DNA of 64,000 bases from Paulinella micropora (GCA_019918135.1 WBZZ01001116.1:21001-85000), one strand, 5' to 3'; shown: positions 30,286 to 39,918, counted from the stretch's first letter. Notes: generated from the letters alone by a model not told the origin. Program-made: numbers and translations.

Positions 30286-30851
30286 ATGTCCCCAAGGGAG
30301 AGATTTTTTGGGTCTGGGCGGTCGGAAGGCGTTGCAGGACGCGTCAGGGGTCGTGGCGCCCGGGGAGATGCCGCCAACAACCCGGAATGCGTGGCGGAGC
30401 TGAAAAAGTGCCACGCGTCACTGCAGTGGACGCTGCTGCCTTCGCACCAACAAACCTGCGAGGAGCTCAGGTCGTTGCACGGTTACAGCAGCAGCAGCGG
30501 CCAGGAAGAGGCAAGGACGTTGGCAAGCCCGGCCGCATCAGCTGGTCACCTCCGCTCCCTATCCAGCTGGCCAAGAAACCAGCGCGGCGGCGGCCGGACT
30601 CCATGCGCGCGGGCGGCCGGCGCCGGCGCGCCCGTGCGCACACCGTGCCGGGATCACAACCTTCAGGCAAGAGCGACGAGGCCTACTTGTTTGTGTACAA
30701 ACCCCACGTGTACATTCACACGCCCCCGCCGAGGGCCCGCCGAGGTCGGTCGCGTTGGAACTACACAGCTGTGACTTTGTGTTTCTCCGCGGCGGAGAAA
30801 AAACGCGCGCAGCAACTAGTAACCGGATCCGGAGTCAAGCCAGCTAGCTAG
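30286..30851 (+). pseudogene. Basic hypothetical protein, frameshifted
   Basis: Two ATGs lie within four bases (30282 and 30286) in different frames. From 30286 the frame reads as protein to about residue 80 (ECVAELKKCHASLQWTLLPS, HQQTCEELRSLHGYSSSS). Coding character then moves to the other frame near 30530-30560, which continues to 30851 with SDEAYLFVYKPHVYIHTPPP and NYTAVTLCFSAAEKKRAQ. One indel therefore separates an acidic/helical N-part from a basic C-part rich in Arg. The family is unknown. A run of tagctagctagctag follows the stop. Confidence 0.45.
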
Positions 30852-30918
30852 CTAGCTAGACATCAGCTAGTACTAAGAAAAAACGGGAAGCTAGAAACGT
30901 CGAAAGGAAAATACTTTT

Positions 30919-32695
30919 TTAATCATTAAAAATTCTTACAACACAAAAAAAAAGTCCTGTTGGCTCAAATGTCCCTGAGCAGAGCTTCATCTTCCTCTTC
31001 GAGCGCATGCGCTTGCGCAAGTCGGCCTCGGCACTGTGCGGGACGTTGGCGATGCGCAGCTGTCTGTTGCTGGGCCCGGGCTCGTCGTCCAGCTCGTCGG
31101 GCGCGAAGCCACCGCCTTCCCAGCCGGGCAGCGCCGAGGGCTTGCCGAGCTCCTCGGTCTTCTTGCTGGCGCCCGAGGCGTCCCACACACAGACGAGTTT
31201 GGGCACGCGCTTGAGGCAGAAGGCGCCGTTGGACAGGGGGTCGAAGCTGGCCCTGATGGTAAAGCCCACGGTGACGACGGAGCCGTTGCGAACTGCCTTC
31301 ATGGCCGCAGCCTCGGTCATGAGCGGGTGCGACTCGCGGCGCATGTCGCGGAACAGGAGCTCGGTGAACTTGAGCTTGCTGCAGTCCAGCTCCGACGAGT
31401 TGCTGCTGGGCTGGGCCCGCCGGGGCCGCCGGCGGCTTGCCCTTGTTGTTGTACCTGGCGCTGAGGTCCACGTTCGGGAACGAGTAGTTGCAGTGCGTCA
31501 CGAGCGTAAACTCCTGCGAGCCGCCGCCCTGTGACTCGGTCTTCTGGAAGAAGCCGCCGTTCTTGATGTAGCGCGAGTTGGACTTGCGCTCCAGCGCCGT
31601 CATGGCCTTGATCTCGGCCGTCTTGGAGCGGATGACCACGTCGCGGAACTTGGCGAGCACCTGGCGCGGGTACACCCCCTGCGCGTCGGCGCTGAGCCCC
31701 ATGTCGGTCGAGATGTCCTGCAGGCGGCTGTTGACGCACGGCATGGCCTGGCAGACCAGCGGCGCGCTCTCGGGGTCCTCGAGCGCGTCCAGCACACACC
31801 ACACGGCTAGAAAGTCCAGGTACAGATCAAACACCACAGCCAGACCTCCGACCTCGTACGAGCTGCCGTCCGCCTTGACGACGCGCAGTGCGGGCGCAGC
31901 CTTGGACGGGAGCGCGACCGTGCTGAAGCTGCGCTGGATCCGCTCGGGGCGCAGGCAGTCTTCCTCCGGGTTGATGTTGTAGCGGTGCGCAAAGTCCGCC
32001 GGGTTCGCGAACGAGCCGTACGCGATGCGGCCCAGCCTCTGCTTCTGCTCGTCCGTCGCGTGCTTGGACACAAACAAGTCACAGGAACCCACGGTCGCGG
32101 GGGGCGACGCAATGACCAAGTTGCGGCAGGCGCCCTTGCGGTCGCCCGAGGACGGGCGCTGCTGGGTAAAACGTACCGTCACGATCTCCTTGTTGGGTTC
32201 CTTGATCGAGGGCAGGCGCTGCATCAGGTACGCGTTGCGCCCCGGCCCCACGAAGCGCGCCAGCTGCAGCCACTCCTCACCTGTCGCCTCGTCCTTGTTC
32301 ACCTTGACGTACGTGTGCTTCAGCAAGAAAGTCCGTGTTCACCAGGCTGGGCCAGATGTCCTGCGTCAGAACCTGCTGGTACACATCCCCCAGCGACGCC
32401 CGCAGGTCGGGAGGCAGTTTCCCCAAAGGAACAAGCCCGTCGAGCTCGGTCGGCGGCTGCAGGCTCGCGCGCAGCAACGTCTCGGGCATCGAGCTCGGGT
32501 CCGCGAACGGGAAAAACTGGTGCGACGAACTTGGGGGCCGCCCGCCGCTGCCGCTGCTTTCGCTTCAGCCGCAATTTTAGAAGACGTGGCATCCCAGTCT
32601 ACTTCCTCTCGGCTTTCTTGTACTTTGTTTTTTTTGGGCACGCGCCCCGAACTGCTCGACGACGACGAGGAAGATGGGGTTGTGCGCTTGCTCAT
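30919..32695 (-). pseudogene. Unknown protein, possible ssDNA-binding type, several frameshifts
   Basis: Reading starts at ATG 32695 with a Ser-rich leader and basic patch (RVPKKNKV). It moves frame near 32515 (LLRASLQPPTELDGLVPLGK) and again near 32325 into a 300-codon stretch (LQLARFVGPGRNAYLMQRLP, GGLAVVFDLYLDFLAVWCVL), then near 31405 into RNGSVVTVGFTIRASFDPLS and KRVPKLVCVWD. The final frame is either the one ending at 30919 or one ending at 30965 with an acidic EEEDEALLRDI tail. The total would be about 575 residues. Beta-rich segments and an acidic tail recall single-stranded-DNA-binding proteins of large viruses, but I see no diagnostic motif. At least three indels interrupt it, two near CG-rich repeats. 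Confidence 0.5.
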
Positions 32696-32934
32696 CTCTT
32701 TGGTTGGGGCTTGGGGGCTACTTTCTGAAGTCGACCGACCCCAAGGGGGCGTCTTTCGCGCAAAGCCGCGCCACACCCCCGCGGGGCACCCCCCCCCTCC
32801 CCGTCACCCTGGGGGTACACGTCTGTGCGTTCCCCTTCCCTCCCCCCTCGGGGCACCCCCCCCCTCTCCTCCCTCCCCTTCACTTCCCCTTCTTTCCTTC
32901 ACTTCCCCCCTCCCCCCCCCCCTTCTTCCCGGGA

Positions 32935-34404
32935 CTACCGCAAGGACCCGCCGCTGATGACGCTGAGCGGTTCGCAAGCTGTGGGTGGTGCAGGAGGGTC
33001 ATGCCTGCGTGGCATTTGTTTTTCTAGGTCGGCCGGCGAGATGTGGTGATCGCTTAGGTAGCGAAGCAGGGCGTCGGTGTCGATATTTTTGATCCCTCTG
33101 GCCTGAATAAAGCTGTCCTCCCAACCATACTCTGCCAGCAGCAACTCGTGCGGACGTAGGCTCTTGCCGGGCTTGAGGTAGAGGTGAAAGCTGCGATGGT
33201 TGAGGCGCACGATCAAGGCGTTGCACTTTTCGGGCAGCGGGCTGGTCAGGGCGCAGTGCCCCAGCAGAACCGTGGGGATGCGTTTTTGCTGGCCGCCGTG
33301 GGGAGCGGCCGGCAGGTTAGGCTGATGTTTTCTGTCGACATAGACTAGCGCGCTGCCCGCCTGCATGAACGTCGCCTGCTCGCGCTCCCACAGCGTGGGG
33401 TCGCGCGAGGGAGCCTCTGCCCGGTCGCTGGAGTTTCCTCCGCTGCCACGGTACAGTTTGGTGCGGAACTCTGCCACGAAGCGTGGCTGGTCCAGAGGAG
33501 GTATGTCTCGGCGAGACGCGAGTGTGAAGCCGTAGCTGGGCCAGTAGAGCACGTAGAAATAGAAGTTGTACGAGACTACACGCAGCGCGTCGGCGCGTCC
33601 TTGGCCTGTACGGCAGATTTGCTGGTAGAACTCGCTTTGCTCTCGCTCCTGCCGAGCATCGTCGGTAATTTGCGGCGTGCTGCTCTCGGCCTCGTCGAGT
33701 GTGGGTAGGAAGTGCTTTTTGGACAGGAGAAGGAAACTGGATCGACAGGGGGTAGCAGATTCTTTCTCCTTGAAGAGCAGCGTGTGTGTCCAGGCCGTCG
33801 CCCGGAAACGATTGCGTGTCTTGGCCAGGCCGAGCTGGCTCTGGAGCCTGGCCGCCAGGTTGGGTGCTATGTTGGCGCACACGATCGCGCGCAAGGCGCG
33901 CTGCTGCTCCTTGGTGCGCGCCAAGGCCTGCACCAGGAACGCAGTTACCAAGGGCCCCAGCCGGTCTTCGCCGTTGTCCCAGAACGCCACCAGGCAGTTC
34001 TGCTCAAGCTTGAGCTCGGCCGGCCAAGGCTGGCCCAGGACCCACAACCGGCCTAGGCTGGGCGGCAGCCTCAGCCTCGCTTCGCCCCAGCTCTCGGCGC
34101 TGTAGGCTGCTACAACTAACTGCGTGCAGCCGCTCTTCTCGTAAGCCTCCTGCAACTCCCGGCCCGCGCCCAGCCCGCCCAGCCCGCTGCGCGGGCTGGA
34201 GGGAGCTGGGGGGGGACTCGCGCCCAGCCCGCCCAGCCCGCTGCGCGGGCTGGAGGGAGCTGGGAGGGGACTCGCGCCCAGCCCGCCGGTGATCTCTCGT
34301 ATAACTGGCCGCAGCCACAAAGAGTTACAATAGAAATAAGATTGGGGTCTTGATAATGTCAGGATGTCTCCCGCATTAGCCGTGACGGCCCCTTTTTTAG
34401 ACAT
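32935..34404 (-). CDS. Hypothetical protein with in-frame palindromic repeats
   Basis: 489 residues from ATG 34404 (MSKKGAVTANAGDI), the first sensible ATG after an AT-rich leader. The frame is intact. Residues about 41-80 carry two copies of a Gly/Ala/Pro/Ser segment (GLGASP-PAPSSPRSGLG) encoded by the agcccgc...gcgggct palindrome at 34163-34285. The rest is mixed alpha/beta (VVSYNFYFYVLYWPSYGFTL, CNALIVRLNHRSFHLYLKP, DTDALLRYLSDHHISPADLE). No known domain is recognised. It is divergent from the glycosyltransferase gene, sharing a GC-poor gap of about 230 bases. Confidence 0.65.
   Translation of the reverse strand: MSKKGAVTANAGDILTLSRPQSYFYCNSLWLRPVIREITGGLGASPLPAPSSPRSGLGGLGASPPPAPSSPRSGLGGLGAGRELQEAYEKSGCTQLVVAAYSAESWGEARLRLPPSLGRLWVLGQPWPAELKLEQNCLVAFWDNGEDRLGPLVTAFLVQALARTKEQQRALRAIVCANIAPNLAARLQSQLGLAKTRNRFRATAWTHTLLFKEKESATPCRSSFLLLSKKHFLPTLDEAESSTPQITDDARQEREQSEFYQQICRTGQGRADALRVVSYNFYFYVLYWPSYGFTLASRRDIPPLDQPRFVAEFRTKLYRGSGGNSSDRAEAPSRDPTLWEREQATFMQAGSALVYVDRKHQPNLPAAPHGGQQKRIPTVLLGHCALTSPLPEKCNALIVRLNHRSFHLYLKPGKSLRPHELLLAEYGWEDSFIQARGIKNIDTDALLRYLSDHHISPADLEKQMPRRHDPPAPPTACEPLSVISGGSLR
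34163..34285. repeat. Tandem CAGCCCGC/GCGGGCTGG palindromes in coding frame
   Basis: A unit of about 60 bases containing cccagcccgctgcgcgggct is present twice, inside the reading frame of the gene at 32935-34404 and without breaking it. Confidence 0.85.
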
Positions 34405-34631
34405 TAATTTCTTTTTAATACAAGGAAATTTTTTTTTAAAAAGAAACATCCGCCCCAGCAGCAGCTGCCAGCGGCACAGCGGGAGGGGGGGGGGAGAGAG
34501 AGGAGCGGTCGTGTTGTCCTCTTCCCTCATTTTCATCCAACTCTCCTCTCTCCTTGTTTTTGCTGTTCCTCTCTCTCTTCTTTGGCTAATAAAGGCCAAG
34601 GAAGAGAGAGAATCTGCCAGGGCCAGCGTAG

Positions 34632-35807
34632 ATGGCGGTCAGAGTTCTAACCGCGATGGTCATGACATTTGTCGCCGTGGTAGCGAGCACAGCCGTGTGG
34701 GAAGAAGCCAATAGGTACACCTGCCCCAAGATTCTGAGTGGGTGGCTGGAGAAGTGCCGGGGTTGTGTTGCGCGGCCATTTGCGTGCGTGCACCAGGTGG
34801 CCATCCTGGGGCAGGAGCCGCCCGACCGTGTAGTCGAGCTGTGGAACTATTCCTTGTCGTTTTCCGCGTTGCTACCCCACGCGCAACACCTGCTCTGGCC
34901 GCACCAGCAGATCAGTTGCTTGATCTTTACCGCGTACCGCGAGTTCCACCAGTTTTACGGACTGCTGGGTGATTCGCCCGTGCACAAGAGGGCAGTGGCG
35001 GGGCTGGTGCTGCTGCATCACTGCGGAGGGGTGTATGCTGACCTGGGGCTGGAGCTATTACCAAACTCAACGTGGTTGTCGTCGGGGGGACAGTTCCCAC
35101 TGCCAGCACCGGAGCCGGAAGAGGACGGCAGCTATCTGCCGGCCAGCTACTTTCTGTCAGAGCTGCCGGTGTTGATGGCGGCCCACCCGCAGCGCGTGGG
35201 CATGCCGTACCTAGTGCTGCTGCGCTACATGTCGTCCTTGGCGCTGCCCTGGCACGACAGGATCTGGAGCGCCAATTTCTCGTTCTCGGACCCGCTGGAC
35301 GAGCGCGAGGCCCTGGCCGATTCTTTGGCACAGGTATTGCGCGAGCAGAACCTCGACGACGACGCAGCGGCCGCTGCGTCGTCGTCGCCGTCGTCGACCG
35401 GCGCAGAAGGCAGCCCGCGTCTGGCCCAGGCTTGGTGGGAGGGCGTGCACAAGGTCCAGGTGCTGGGCCAGACAGAGCGTCTGCACGTGCTCAACACCAG
35501 CGAGTACCTCGAGGGCCCGCGCACCGCGTACCACGCGTCGTCCCGCGTCTGGGAGACGCCCGCCGCCGTGTTTTGGTGGCAAGAGGTCTTCCGTTGGTTG
35601 CTGCTGGTGGTGGTGGCGTGCATGCTGCTGTGCACGGCGAATCAGTGCACGCGCCAGGGCGCGCTGAGCTGCCCCTGCGGCTGGCGCCTGCACGCGACAC
35701 GCGGCACCAAGAGCTACGCGCCGTTTGAGCCGTCGACGGACAGCGGAGGGGGTTTTACGGAAGACTCTGCTTTTGAGTGCAGCCAAGACTTGGCTACGAG
35801 AGGTTGA
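34632..35807 (+). CDS. GT32-like glycosyltransferase, membrane-bound
   Basis: 391 residues from ATG 34632. A hydrophobic segment at residues 5-21 is a likely signal or anchor, and a second helix spans about 321-336 (RWLLLVVVACMLLC), with a Cys-rich cytoplasmic-type tail. HKRAVAGLVLLHHCGGVYAD (119-136), then LGLEL, matches the sugar-nucleotide motif of DXD glycosyltransferases (GT32, initiating-mannosyltransferase type), usually GG-x-Y-x-D-x-D. The second Asp is Gly here, so metal binding may be altered or another Asp may serve. Giant viruses use such enzymes to decorate virion glycans. Residues 241-255 (DDDAAAAASSS) come from a perfect 34-base palindrome. The gene ends before a strong hairpin at 35860-35883. 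Confidence 0.7.
   Translation: MAVRVLTAMVMTFVAVVASTAVWEEANRYTCPKILSGWLEKCRGCVARPFACVHQVAILGQEPPDRVVELWNYSLSFSALLPHAQHLLWPHQQISCLIFTAYREFHQFYGLLGDSPVHKRAVAGLVLLHHCGGVYADLGLELLPNSTWLSSGGQFPLPAPEPEEDGSYLPASYFLSELPVLMAAHPQRVGMPYLVLLRYMSSLALPWHDRIWSANFSFSDPLDEREALADSLAQVLREQNLDDDAAAAASSSPSSTGAEGSPRLAQAWWEGVHKVQVLGQTERLHVLNTSEYLEGPRTAYHASSRVWETPAAVFWWQEVFRWLLLVVVACMLLCTANQCTRQGALSCPCGWRLHATRGTKSYAPFEPSTDSGGGFTEDSAFECSQDLATRG
35354..35387. repeat. Perfect 34-bp palindrome inside the glycosyltransferase gene
   Basis: Seventeen bases (cgacgacgacgcagcgg) are followed at once by their exact reverse complement. The palindrome encodes an Asp-Ala-Ser run and stays in frame. Confidence 0.9.
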
Positions 35808-35859
35808 CAAAGACTTCTTCCGTCTGTTTAGGTATTCTTATATTTTCTCTCTCCTCTCC

Positions 35860-35883
35860 TCTCCCGGTAACATTACCGGGAGA
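35860..35883. terminator. Hairpin after the glycosyltransferase gene
   Basis: Arms tctcccggtaa and ttaccgggaga pair perfectly over 11 bases with a 2-base loop, 53 bases after the stop codon and before the convergent neighbour. Hairpin-directed 3'-end formation is known in some giant viruses. Here the role is inferred from position. Confidence 0.5.
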
Positions 35884-35952
35884 GGCAAGCAGGACCCTTT
35901 TCTTTTGTAATTCTCAACGTGTATGCAGATCTCTTTTAATTTCTAGGTAGGC

Positions 35953-36963
35953 TCAGACCTCTTCGAGCTGCTCTGGCCTTGTCTTTATACCTATAACTTC
36001 CTGTGCCTCTTTGGCAAGACCACGAAATTCGTCGGTTTTTGACACTTTTGTCCACTCCTGCAGCAGATTGATCGCCTCTATTAAAGAGTTTTGTTCTTTC
36101 TCTGGTTCCAAGCGCATGGTGGTATTCATGAACCGTATAAGAGCCTCCCGAAACGCGCCTGTAAAAGACACCCCATCGCCACGTGTGCTTTGATTCCGAC
36201 TGACACCAGCCAACAGAATCGCAAAAAGGGACCACTGTAGTGCTGCATCAGTATGAGGTATTTTTTGGAGGTATTCCGCGTTAACTTTGCATTGGCAAAG
36301 TTTGTAACGTGTCAATAAAAAGGCACCGGTCTGGTTGGGCAATTCCTCTTGAGACGTTTCCTTTGTTTCCCTGTCAGTAGGTTTGGCGACAGGCGGTGCA
36401 GCCGTTTCTTTGCCTGGGGAGGGATTGGGATCTGTTGATATCCAAACCAGGTACTCCCCGGAAACACTGTCGAGCGCTACGGAACCCCCAGACTCGCGCG
36501 CTAGCAACTCCGCCAGAGACAGCACAGTCGACCAGAGAGCACTCAGTATAGTATCGACCACTTGCGCATCTTCCCAGTTAATACTTTTCCAAAACTCCTG
36601 TCCGTCTGTTATGGACAAATCCTGCTCCAGTTCAAACCCAACCACCAACTGTGTGGGCGACTCCTTCTCCGTACTCAAAAGTGCCCAGTCATACGGAAGC
36701 AAGGCACGCTTGGTCATGACGGGGGTGGTCACTTCGCCAAAATACCAGGGAAACCCATTTAGAGATTGAAAGTATTCTTTAACATCCTTGCCTACGGAGA
36801 CAAGCACCATGTCCAGTGGCCTCTTGCCAGAGCTCCTGTTTCTGTTGCGACAGACAAATTCTTGTTTGTGTCCGAACGAGACAACGTAGCGACGGGTTTC
36901 TGTTTGTAATATGTGCATCATAGTCTTTCCATCGGTGGGTGGCTTCCAGTCATGATATTTCAT
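35953..36963 (-). CDS. Hypothetical protein
   Basis: 336 residues if translation starts at ATG 36963. The same frame is open and protein-like for some 55 more codons upstream (VANENSPLKSEHLLRLDD) to a stop near 37130, but without an ATG. The true start may thus be non-AUG, mutated, or lie in a short upstream exon or shifted frame. A TATA-like tatataaaag lies at about 37166-37176 on the minus strand. Sequence features: ALLPYDWALLSTEKESPTQL, VVDTILSALWSTVLSLAELL and a helical C-terminus (FREALIRFMNTTMRLEPEKE). It has no domain I recognise. Base use is AT-richer than its neighbours. Confidence 0.6.
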   Translation of the reverse strand: MKYHDWKPPTDGKTMMHILQTETRRYVVSFGHKQEFVCRNRNRSSGKRPLDMVLVSVGKDVKEYFQSLNGFPWYFGEVTTPVMTKRALLPYDWALLSTEKESPTQLVVGFELEQDLSITDGQEFWKSINWEDAQVVDTILSALWSTVLSLAELLARESGGSVALDSVSGEYLVWISTDPNPSPGKETAAPPVAKPTDRETKETSQEELPNQTGAFLLTRYKLCQCKVNAEYLQKIPHTDAALQWSLFAILLAGVSRNQSTRGDGVSFTGAFREALIRFMNTTMRLEPEKEQNSLIEAINLLQEWTKVSKTDEFRGLAKEAQEVIGIKTRPEQLEEV

Positions 36964-37334
36964 GAGCCCGGCTGCCGCTGTATTGGGGTCATCTAGCCGT
37001 AACAAGTGCTCGCTTTTCAAAGGGCTGTTTTCATTAGCAACACCTTTGGTTGTTGCGTCGGTTAGCTTGTGGCTTTTGAGAGCTGTTATTTCTTTGGCAG
37101 GTTTATTGCCCTGCCCTTCCGTCGTCGCTTAGATTAGATAAAAGGCTTGGTTCTCCGCACCTTCTCTTTTATATAATATCCTAGCAATGTGTTTTAGCTC
37201 TCCTTTCCTTTCACCCCTTCCCCTCCTGCCGTTCGCTCTTTCCTCTCCTCCCTCCCTCCCCCCCCCCCTCTCCCCCTCCTTGCACATTCCATACCCCCCC
37301 CCCCCCTTCTGTTCCTATCCTTTACAGGTAGGTG
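36964..37334. promoter_or_regulatory. Upstream region with TATA-like site and CT/poly-C tract
   Basis: The minus-strand word tatataaaag near 37166-37176 sits 30-40 bases ahead of the open but ATG-less 5' part of the neighbouring gene, as expected for a eukaryotic-type TATA box. The remainder (37195-37315) is a CT and poly-C tract. Confidence 0.45.
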
Positions 37335-38657
37335 TTATGAGCAGCGCCTTCCGGCCCAGAGAATGTGTGCCCCGGCAGCGTTCACAAGCATGCGGGTGCT
37401 GGGCCGTCGCTGGGCCTGCTCCCCAGCGCAGCCCGCAACGGCGTCGACGACGGCGTAGGCGTGCATGAGGCCGGGCGCGCCCACGAGCCGGGCGGAACAG
37501 AACAAAAAACACAGCCACGCTAGCAAGACGCCAGCCCGCGCATGTGCGGTCTGGGCATGCTTTACGGGCTCAGGCTGGGCAGTGTTATGGTGGAACATGC
37601 GTGCAAGGCGTGGGTGAGCGTGCCAGTATGGTTTTATTAAAGTGGAAAAAACAGGGCCCAGCTCGGGCACGCGCGGGCAGTCGCCGGGTCGGGCGGGCAG
37701 AACCAGTGATCGGACCAGCTTAAGCAGCGGGGCGGCCACCGCCGCCTGGTGGTTGGGCAGGCACCAGGCCGTGTAGTAGCGCCAAAAACCGGGGTGCGTC
37801 TGCAGCACGCGCCTGCTCAAGAACCTCCACGCTAACTCAAACCGGGGGGCATGCCCCCCGCGCCCCCCCTTCTCTCCCATCCAGCCCGCGCAGCGGGCTG
37901 GGCATGCCCCCCGGAGGTGCTTGAGCAGCGCCGGCGGCGAGCAGCACAACAGGTACAGGATCATGGCGTCGATCGCCACCTGGCGTTCCCCGGGTCCGAC
38001 GCACAACTCGACGAGCGTGTTCTCGCCCGCATCCGTCACGGACGCGCGCACGGGGCGGCCGTCGCTTTCGGTCAGGTCCAGCAACACGTTGGCTGGCGAT
38101 AGGTCCAGACAGAACAGCCCCCCGTCGACTAGCTTGCCCAGGCAGTCCTGCAAACACTCCCAAAACCGCCCCCAATCTACTGCTGGCCCGTCCGCGCCAT
38201 CGTCCAACAGCAACAGCTGGGCCAGCGACGTCGTAAAGCCCTCCAGAAACAAGACGCTGGGGCAGCGCGCGCCGGGCTGCGCGCAGGCCTCCAGTGCCCT
38301 TTGCAGCCCGGGGGGCATGCCCAGCCCGCTGCGCGGGCTGGATTGGAGCAAAGGGGGGGCGCGGGGGGCATGCCCCCCGAGAGCCTGACGCACCCCCCCT
38401 GCGTTTAGCCGCCAGACCGCCAGCAGGCGCGGGCCCGCGCCCAAGTGCTGCAGGCGCCTGTAGCCTCGCGCCTGGTTCCCCCGCGGGTCACAGGTCACTT
38501 TGCAGACCACGCCCCTGCACAATGGGTCGCGAAACACGTGCCCCTGCCGACCACTCCCGACCCACTCCCAGCCGCGCAATCGCTCGCACAGCAGTCGCGT
38601 CTGCTCAGTGTCCAGCTCGGTCAGTTTGCGCGGGCTGAAGACATTCAAGTCGCTCAT
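37335..38657 (-). CDS. Protein-kinase-like protein with palindrome-derived inserts
   Basis: 440 residues from ATG 38657. Kinase landmarks: glycine loop WVGSGRQGHVF (32-42), Lys53 in VVCKVT, the catalytic-loop block LFCLDLSPANVLLDL (D185, N190; HRD changed to C-L-D) and TDAGE (D209) in place of DFG. Only the N-terminal and catalytic landmarks are clear; the substrate lobe is divergent. Two inserts rich in Gly/Pro/Arg, at about 94-117 (GGHAPRAPPLLQSSPRSGLG) and 248-272 (RGACPARCAGW), are translations of the agcccgc...gcgggct/gcatgcccccc element in opposite orientations. The C-terminal 60 residues are low complexity. Activity is plausible because Lys, Asp, Asn and Asp are all kept. An atypical or small-molecule kinase fold is an alternative. 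Confidence 0.65.
   Translation of the reverse strand: MSDLNVFSPRKLTELDTEQTRLLCERLRGWEWVGSGRQGHVFRDPLCRGVVCKVTCDPRGNQARGYRRLQHLGAGPRLLAVWRLNAGGVRQALGGHAPRAPPLLQSSPRSGLGMPPGLQRALEACAQPGARCPSVLFLEGFTTSLAQLLLLDDGADGPAVDWGRFWECLQDCLGKLVDGGLFCLDLSPANVLLDLTESDGRPVRASVTDAGENTLVELCVGPGERQVAIDAMILYLLCCSPPALLKHLRGACPARCAGWMGEKGGRGGHAPRFELAWRFLSRRVLQTHPGFWRYYTAWCLPNHQAAVAAPLLKLVRSLVLPARPGDCPRVPELGPVFSTLIKPYWHAHPRLARMFHHNTAQPEPVKHAQTAHARAGVLLAWLCFLFCSARLVGAPGLMHAYAVVDAVAGCAGEQAQRRPSTRMLVNAAGAHILWAGRRCS
37855..38385. repeat. Pair of inverted GCATGCCCCCC/CAGCCCGC elements in the kinase-like gene
   Basis: Two copies of a ~65-base element (ggggggcatgccccccgcgc, cagcccgc...gcgggctggg) at 37852-37918 and 38308-38382 lie in opposite orientation and both preserve the reading frame. 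Related copies occur at 44480-44530 and 45290-45335. Confidence 0.8.
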
Positions 38658-38935
38658 GTCGGTTTCTGTGCCTGTCTTGATTATTTACTATTGTGTTTGG
38701 CAACTGAGGGGGGGGGGGAGGGGGGGGGGGGAAGAGAGGGCGAGAAAAAAGAAGGGAAGGGGGAGGGGCGGGGAGAGAGCCCTTCCCGTCTTCCTCCCTC
38801 CTTCCTTTCCCTCCCCGAACCAACCCTAGCAGATTGCTTTTTTTTGCAAAGAGCTGTCTATTGTTAGCAAAAAAAAGCAACGGTCGTGTCGTTGAAAAGT
38901 AAACTGGATAGCTCGTGTGCGCTTGTGCTTTACCC

Positions 38936-39745
38936 ATGGCGTCGACACCACCATCCACAACGGGGGACAAAGCCACGAGATATGTCGGTGTGCATACGAC
39001 CTATTACTGTTCTAGCTCAGAGGCCGGCGGCGAGGGACTTCAGGAAATTCATGCGTGCATAAACACGCCCACCCCCTTATCTCTGAGTGCGCAAGCCGGC
39101 AGCTATGACCCTGAAAATGACTGCTTCTGCATTATCGAGAATTTAATCACCAATCAGGGCTTGGCGTTAGCCCAACTACAAAACTCGCTGGCAGAGCACA
39201 GTACTCGTCTGCAAGCAAGCCCTGGGCCGGCCCATGACTCTGAGAAGAAGAAACAAAAAAAGCAAAGGCGTGCCGAGAGGCGCGTAAACGAACAACTGCA
39301 ACACTTGCGCGTCCTTACGCAGGAGCTCAAGCAGTGGCGCGTCAAAGCCCTGGAAGTGCGCCAGAAAGAGGCCGGCCCTACCTTTCACAATCAGATGCAC
39401 GAGGACATGAAAGCTCTACAGGATAGCTACACCAAACTCCAACTCGGGGGCCAGTCCGACGAAAGTGTGCAAGGCTTTATGGACGGGCTTAGGCACTGGG
39501 AAACAGCCCTGAGCCCACCCCAACTTACCTTGGCCATTCTTCGGGACAAGGTACTGTCTTTTGGCTGGGCTAGTGCAGGCTCTGCTACCGAGCTAAAAAA
39601 GTCTTTCCTGAGATCCCTGCTGGAAGTCTTACTCCTTTTGGAAGTTCTGAACCCCTATCTCATGGGAGGGGAAGAGAACCGTCGCAACGCGATCGGCTTG
39701 GTACAAGAGGAGCTCAAAGACAAGCCCCTTTGCGCGGATTGCTAA
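38936..39745 (+). CDS. Hypothetical helical protein
   Basis: 269 residues. The ATG at 38936 has a good context (cccatgg) and is the first in frame. After a polar N-terminus the chain has a strongly basic, coiled-coil-prone stretch (EKKKQKKQRRAERRVNEQLQ, HLRVLTQELKQWRVKALEVR) at about residues 100-145 and a Leu-rich helix near the C-terminus (SFLRSLLEVLLLLEVLNPYL). No known domain. Divergent from the kinase-like gene across GA/CT tracts. The stop lies 174 bases upstream of the ATG of the membrane-protein gene on the same strand. Confidence 0.7.
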   Translation: MASTPPSTTGDKATRYVGVHTTYYCSSSEAGGEGLQEIHACINTPTPLSLSAQAGSYDPENDCFCIIENLITNQGLALAQLQNSLAEHSTRLQASPGPAHDSEKKKQKKQRRAERRVNEQLQHLRVLTQELKQWRVKALEVRQKEAGPTFHNQMHEDMKALQDSYTKLQLGGQSDESVQGFMDGLRHWETALSPPQLTLAILRDKVLSFGWASAGSATELKKSFLRSLLEVLLLLEVLNPYLMGGEENRRNAIGLVQEELKDKPLCADC

Positions 39746-39846
39746 GCTACCGCCCAGAATGGAGCGGAGGGAAAGGGAGGACGGGGAGGAGGCGAGGGAG
39801 AGAAGGCAGGGGGGGGGGGATCTTGTGCTTTTTGTGCAGTTGCTCG

Positions 39847-39859
39847 GTATATATAAAAG
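39847..39859 (+). promoter_or_regulatory. TATA box
   Basis: tatatataaaagg lies about 60 bases upstream of the ATG at 39919 and just after the preceding gene. It is the clearest eukaryote-style TATA element in the window. Confidence 0.65.
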
Positions 39860-39918
39860 GTAATAAGAGGAGAAACCAAAAAAAAGGGGGGGAGGAGCGG
39901 GCTGTCAGCAAGATCCGC

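Noticed and set aside
31985-32957. Two long plus-strand frames over the 30.9-32.7 kb gene
   Set aside because: The minus strand keeps protein-like sequence across successive frames with a start and end. The plus-strand frames are Arg/Ser-rich.
39730-39918. N-terminal extension of the two-helix membrane protein to 305 codons
   Set aside because: The extension translates GA-rich DNA and the TATA box. The ATG at 39919 begins a classic signal peptide.
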